Origin: Streptomyces cellulosae
GTDB taxonomy: Bacteria; Actinomycetota; Actinomycetes; Streptomycetales; Streptomycetaceae
Assembly: GCA_014655195.1 (NCBI GenBank)
Contig: BNBH01000010.1
Coordinates: forward strand, 153,450 to 217,449
Length of the DNA stretch: 64,000 nucleotides
Direction of reading: 5' to 3'
Shown: positions 60,672 through 64,000 of the stretch, in pieces
Position numbering within the stretch: position 1 is the first letter of the stretch
Layout of the letters: each line of letters starts with the position of its first letter
Translations under genes and position numbers: made by a program
The notes under the pieces: model-generated
What the model saw: only the letters and a program-made list of their open reading frames with translations
Told to the model about the DNA's origin: nothing
Database searches by the model: none

Positions 60672-61604
60672 ATGTCCACCCCACTCGCAGCGCCGGACCG
60701 GGCGCCCGCCGGCGACAGGGCCACGGGGCCCGTCGCGACCGTGCGCCGGCTCGTCCCGCCGGGCCTGCTCTTCGCCCTGCCGTTCCTCGTCCTGTTCGCC
60801 CTCTTCATGGTGTGGCCGCTGGTCCACGGCGCGTGGATGAGCCTCACCGACACCTCGCTCTCCGCGCACGACCCGTCGTTCGTCGGACTCGACAACTACG
60901 CGGAGGCCCTCGGCGACGCCGACATGTGGCAGGCGGTCGGCAACACCGTGTGGTTCACCGCCGTCTCCACCGTGCCCCTCGTCGCCGTCGCCCTCGCGAT
61001 GGCGCTGCTGGTGCACACAGGGCTGCCCGGCCAGTGGGTGTGGCGGCTCGCGTTCTTCGCCCCCTACCTGCTGCCCGTCGGCGTCATCGGCCTGCTGTGG
61101 GGCTGGCTCTACCAGCCGGACCTCGGCCTCTACAACCATCTGCTCCAGGCCGCCGGCCTCGACGGGTTCGCCTGGCTGAGCGACAAGGACGTCGCCCTCC
61201 ACGCCATCGTCGTCGCCACCCTGTGGTGGACCGTCGGCTTCAACTTCCTGCTGTTCCTGGCCGCCCTCCAGGCCGTCCCCGACCACCTCTACGAGGCGGC
61301 GGCGCTCGACGGGGCGGGCGCCTGGCGGCGGCTGTGGCACGTCACCCTGCCCCAGTTGCGCCGTATCACCGGCGTGGTCACGGTGCTCCAGATCCTCGCC
61401 TCGCTGAAGGTGTTCGACCAGGTGTACCTGCTGACCAAGGGCGGCCCCGACGGCGCCACCCGCCCCGTCGTCGAGTACCTCTACGACGTCGGCTTCACCG
61501 GCTACCGGCTCGGCTACGCCTCCGCCATCAGCTACGTCTTCTTCGCCCTCGTCGTCCTCGTCTCCGCCGTGCAGTTCGCCGCCTTCCGCCGCAGGGAGAA
61601 GTGA
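60672..61604 (+). CDS. Sugar ABC importer permease, MalF type
   Basis: A 310-aa CUT1-family permease with six transmembrane segments (LLFALPFLVLFALFMVWPL, TVWFTAVSTVPLVAVALAMA). The ABC-ATPase coupling (EAA) loop is YEAAALDGAGAWRRLWHVTLPQL. It works with the MalG-type partner in the next gene. The ribosome binding site AAGGAGG is strong. No ATPase gene is in this operon, so like other Streptomyces CUT1 importers it probably uses the shared ATPase MsiK encoded elsewhere. Confidence 0.93.
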   Translation: MSTPLAAPDRAPAGDRATGPVATVRRLVPPGLLFALPFLVLFALFMVWPLVHGAWMSLTDTSLSAHDPSFVGLDNYAEALGDADMWQAVGNTVWFTAVSTVPLVAVALAMALLVHTGLPGQWVWRLAFFAPYLLPVGVIGLLWGWLYQPDLGLYNHLLQAAGLDGFAWLSDKDVALHAIVVATLWWTVGFNFLLFLAALQAVPDHLYEAAALDGAGAWRRLWHVTLPQLRRITGVVTVLQILASLKVFDQVYLLTKGGPDGATRPVVEYLYDVGFTGYRLGYASAISYVFFALVVLVSAVQFAAFRRREK

Positions 61605-61605
61605 C

Positions 61606-62541
61606 ATGACCTTCGCAGACCTCCGGACACGGCCCGCGCGCCCCACGGTCTCCCCGCTCCCGGCCGCCCGCCGCGCCCGGCGGGGCGCGCAGCGGGGCCC
61701 GAACCTCACCCTCGGCCCGACCCGCACGGCCCGCGCGCTGGGCCTGGCCGCCCTCGCCGTGCTGGCCGTGATCTGGCTGCTGCCGATGGCGTGGGCGGTG
61801 CTCACGGCGTTCAAGTCCGAGCAGGACGCCAGCGACCCGGTGCACTGGATCTGGCCGCAGGCCGGCTTCACCCTCGACGGGTTCCGCACCGTGATCGAAC
61901 GCGGCGACCTGCCGCTGTGGATGTGGAACAGCTTCTTCGTCTCCGCGGCCGTCACCCTCGTCACGGTCGCCGTGTCGGCGGCGGCGGGCTACGCCTTCTC
62001 CCGCACCGTGTTCCGCGGCCGTCGCGTCCTGTTCGCGCTCACCATCGCGTCGGTGCTGGTGCCGCCGCAGATGCTGATCGTGCCGTGGTTCCAGCAGATG
62101 CTGACGCTGAACCTGGTCGACACCTACGCGGCGGTGATCCTGCCGCAGACGGTCGCCCCGGTGATGGTGTTCATCCTGAAGAAGCACTTCGACACCATCC
62201 CGCGCGAACTGGAGGAGGCCGCCCGCCTCGACGGCGCCGGCCACGCGCGGATCTTCTGGTCGGTGATGATGCCGCTGTCGCGTCCCATGCTCGCCGCGGT
62301 GTCGATCTTCGTGTTCATCGGCGCGTGGAACAACTTCCTGTGGCCGTTCGTGTCCACCTCCGACCCGGCCCTGATGACCCTGCCGGTCGGCATCACCGCC
62401 GTGAAGGACGCCTACGGCGTCAACTACGCCCAGACGATGGCGTCCTCGGTGCTGGCCGCGCTGCCGCTGGTGCTGGTGTTCGTCTTCTTCCAACGCCACA
62501 TCGTGAAGTCGGTGGCGACGACGGGTCTGGGAGGTCAGTAG
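61606..62541 (+). CDS. Sugar ABC importer permease, MalG type
   Basis: A 311-aa CUT1-family permease with an arginine-rich cytoplasmic N-terminus and six transmembrane segments (ALGLAALAVLAVIWLLPMA, MWNSFFVSAAVTLVTVAVSA). The coupling loop is LEEAARLDGAGHARIFWSV, the matching EAA motif. It starts two bases after the MalF-type stop, and a GGGAGAAG ribosome binding site lies just inside the previous gene. It is the last gene of the set, ending at a perfect hairpin. Confidence 0.93.
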   Translation: MTFADLRTRPARPTVSPLPAARRARRGAQRGPNLTLGPTRTARALGLAALAVLAVIWLLPMAWAVLTAFKSEQDASDPVHWIWPQAGFTLDGFRTVIERGDLPLWMWNSFFVSAAVTLVTVAVSAAAGYAFSRTVFRGRRVLFALTIASVLVPPQMLIVPWFQQMLTLNLVDTYAAVILPQTVAPVMVFILKKHFDTIPRELEEAARLDGAGHARIFWSVMMPLSRPMLAAVSIFVFIGAWNNFLWPFVSTSDPALMTLPVGITAVKDAYGVNYAQTMASSVLAALPLVLVFVFFQRHIVKSVATTGLGGQ

Positions 62542-62558
62542 GCCCCCTAGCCAGGAAG

Positions 62559-62597
62559 ACGAGCGCCCCGCGGCCGTACAGGCCGCGGGGCGCTCGT
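62559..62597. terminator. Bidirectional hairpin between convergent genes
   Basis: A perfect 17-bp stem (ACGAGCGCCCCGCGGCC with its complement) and loop GTACA, between the MalG-type gene and the convergent transporter ending at 62615. Symmetric placement suggests it serves both strands. Confidence 0.9.
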
Positions 62598-62614
62598 TCT
62601 TCGCGCTGAAGGGG

Positions 62615-64000
62615 TCAGCTCCCGACGACGGTCCTGTCCGTCTCCGTCGCGGCGCCCGCCTCCTCCGCGAGGCGCTCCATGCCGCTGGTCGTCTTCAGCG
62701 GCTTCTCCTTGATGAACACCACGGTGAGCAGCGCCAGCAGCGCGCACGGCGTGGCGATGAGGAACAGGTCGGCGGTGGCGACGCCGTAGGCGTGCTCGAC
62801 GATCTGCCGCACCGGCTCCGGCAGGGTGCTCATGTCGGGAACGCTGCTCTCACCGCCGCCGTCGCCGCCGGAGGGGATGCCCGCGGCGTCCAGCCCCTTG
62901 GTCATCTCGGACGCGACCCGGTTGGCCAGGATGGCGCCCAGGACGCTGGTGCCGATGGTGCCGCCCATGCTGCGGAAGAAGGACAGCACGGAGGTCGCGG
63001 CGCCCAGCTCGCTCGCCGGGACGTCGTTCTGCGCGGCCAGCACCAGGTTCTGCATCAGCATGCCGACGCCGATGCCGAGCACCGCCATGTAGACGCTGAG
63101 CAGGGTGAAGGAGGTGTCCGCGTCGATGGTGGACAGCAGGCCGAGGCCGACGGTCATGATCACCGCGCCCGCCACCAGGTAACGCTTCCACACACCGGTC
63201 TTGGAGATGACCTGGCCGGCGACGGTCGACGAGACCAGCAGACCGAGGATCATCGGCAGGCTCATCAGACCGGCCACGGTGGGCGACTTGCCGAGGGACA
63301 CCTGGAAGTACTGCGAGAGGAACACCGTGCCGCCGAACATGGCGACACCGACCAGCAGGCTGGCGACGGTGGTGAGGGTGACGGTGCGGTTGCGGAAGAT
63401 GTTCAGCGGGATGACCGGCTCGGCGGTCCGCGCCTCCACGAACACCGCGGCGACCAGCAGCAGCACACCGGCGCCGGTGAGCGCGGCGGTCTGCCAGGAG
63501 GCCCAGTCGAACTCGTTGCCCGCCAGGGTCACCCAGATCAGCAGGGCGCAGACGCCCGCCACGATCAGGAAGGCGCCCAGGAAGTCGATCTTCGCCTCGC
63601 GGCGGCCCACCGCCGGGAGGCGCAGGGTGCGCTGGAGCAGCGCGATCGCGAGCAGCGCGAACGGCACGCCGATGAAGAAGCACCAGCGCCAGCCCAGCCA
63701 CGAGGTGTCCACCAGCACACCGCCGACCAGCGGTCCGGCGACGGTGCCGATGGCGAACACGGCGCCGAAGATGCCGGCGTACTTGCCGAGCCGGCGGGGC
63801 GGGATGATCGCCGCCATGACGACCTGCGCGAGCGCGGTCAGACCGCCCGCGCCGATGCCCTGCACGACGCGGCTGAAGATGAGCAGTTCGACGCCGTGGG
63901 AGAAGCCCGCGAGGAGCGAGCCCACGACGAACATGCCCAGTGACAGCTGGAGCAGCAGCTTCTTGTCGAACAGGTCGGACAGCTTGCCCCAGAGCGGCAC
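62615..64000 (-). CDS. DHA2-family MFS drug exporter, N-terminus beyond the window
   Basis: 461 residues of a DHA2-type (EmrB/QacA) proton antiporter; the frame is open at base 64000, so helices 1-2 are missing. The visible part starts with PLWGKLSDLFDKKLLLQLSL, a motif-A-like loop, then VVQGIGAGGLTALAQ (motif B) and GTVAGPLVGGVLVD (motif C region), and ends with a hydrophilic tail. A loop insert (SGGDGGGESSVPDMST) before the last helices is typical of larger exporters. A TetR regulator would be expected beyond the edge. It is not closely similar to the exporter at 15747-17300. Confidence 0.9.
   Translation of the reverse strand: MPLWGKLSDLFDKKLLLQLSLGMFVVGSLLAGFSHGVELLIFSRVVQGIGAGGLTALAQVVMAAIIPPRRLGKYAGIFGAVFAIGTVAGPLVGGVLVDTSWLGWRWCFFIGVPFALLAIALLQRTLRLPAVGRREAKIDFLGAFLIVAGVCALLIWVTLAGNEFDWASWQTAALTGAGVLLLVAAVFVEARTAEPVIPLNIFRNRTVTLTTVASLLVGVAMFGGTVFLSQYFQVSLGKSPTVAGLMSLPMILGLLVSSTVAGQVISKTGVWKRYLVAGAVIMTVGLGLLSTIDADTSFTLLSVYMAVLGIGVGMLMQNLVLAAQNDVPASELGAATSVLSFFRSMGGTIGTSVLGAILANRVASEMTKGLDAAGIPSGGDGGGESSVPDMSTLPEPVRQIVEHAYGVATADLFLIATPCALLALLTVVFIKEKPLKTTSGMERLAEEAGAATETDRTVVGS

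Noticed and set aside
1..64000. tRNA, rRNA, CRISPR array, transposase, phage or secondary-metabolite synthase genes
   Set aside because: I looked for cloverleaf-like segments, regularly spaced repeats, DDE or recombinase motifs and ketosynthase or NRPS motifs and saw none. The only regular repeat is the 96-bp one, without spacers.

Overview
The window is high-GC actinobacterial DNA and looks like a Streptomyces chromosome, probably from an arm or an arm-proximal region. The reasons are strong third-position G/C bias, many GTG starts, Tat and lipoprotein secretion signals, sugar ABC transporters without their own ATPase, a CebR box, an in-frame TTA codon, and copies of a GGGGCGCGGGGAACTGCGCGA-type intergenic repeat. 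I saw no rRNA, tRNA, CRISPR array, insertion sequence or phage gene. The window cuts a gene at each end.

1-16 kb: a redox and stress block. Two intact ECF41/SigJ-type sigma factors (1-856 and 8030-8926) flank a third paralogue (2189-2869) that has lost the DNA-binding sigma-4 region but keeps the SnoaL-like tail motifs. Around them are an FAD oxidoreductase, an alpha/beta hydrolase, an NAD(P)-binding protein, an orphan succinate dehydrogenase-like flavoprotein, an OsmC protein, a pyruvate dehydrogenase E1 (aceE) and a glycosyltransferase/membrane protein/hydrolase operon led by a 34-codon ORF. Six of these transcription units carry the same upstream signal, TGTCACA-N16-GGTC, which closely resembles the promoter described for ECF41 sigma factors. 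The block therefore reads as one small sigma regulon. A copper LPMO (3978-4652) with a perfect CebR box and a TTA codon sits inside it but is probably controlled separately.

16-34 kb: a DHA2 efflux pump; a MacB-like ABC transporter followed by a histidine kinase and response regulator; a 96-bp tandem intergenic repeat; a ClpC-like chaperone with a DUF2267 protein; DoxX, SnoaL-like and HxlR/NmrA-like genes; a secreted subtilase; pyruvate carboxylase; and a DUF574-type methyltransferase.

34-45 kb: a large secreted PA14/beta-propeller/CBM/DUF1080 protein with a 25-bp inverted repeat in its promoter, a decayed TetR gene, VOC and RidA proteins, a STAS protein followed by a formate/nitrite-type channel, an ABC exporter, and a TetR/SGNH-hydrolase pair.

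45-62.5 kb: a carbohydrate locus. It has two GH2 glycosidases (one secreted and frameshifted, one cytoplasmic), an importer resembling the YtfQ-YtfR-YtfT-YjfF galactofuranose system, two LacI repressors and a second lipoprotein/MalF/MalG-type importer. Five related palindromes (TTACATCGATGTAA, TTCCAACGTTGGAA and hybrids) lie upstream of the GH2 genes, both importers and a repressor, tying them into one regulon. A galactofuranoside or related furanoside is my inferred substrate. A DHA2 efflux gene runs off the right edge.
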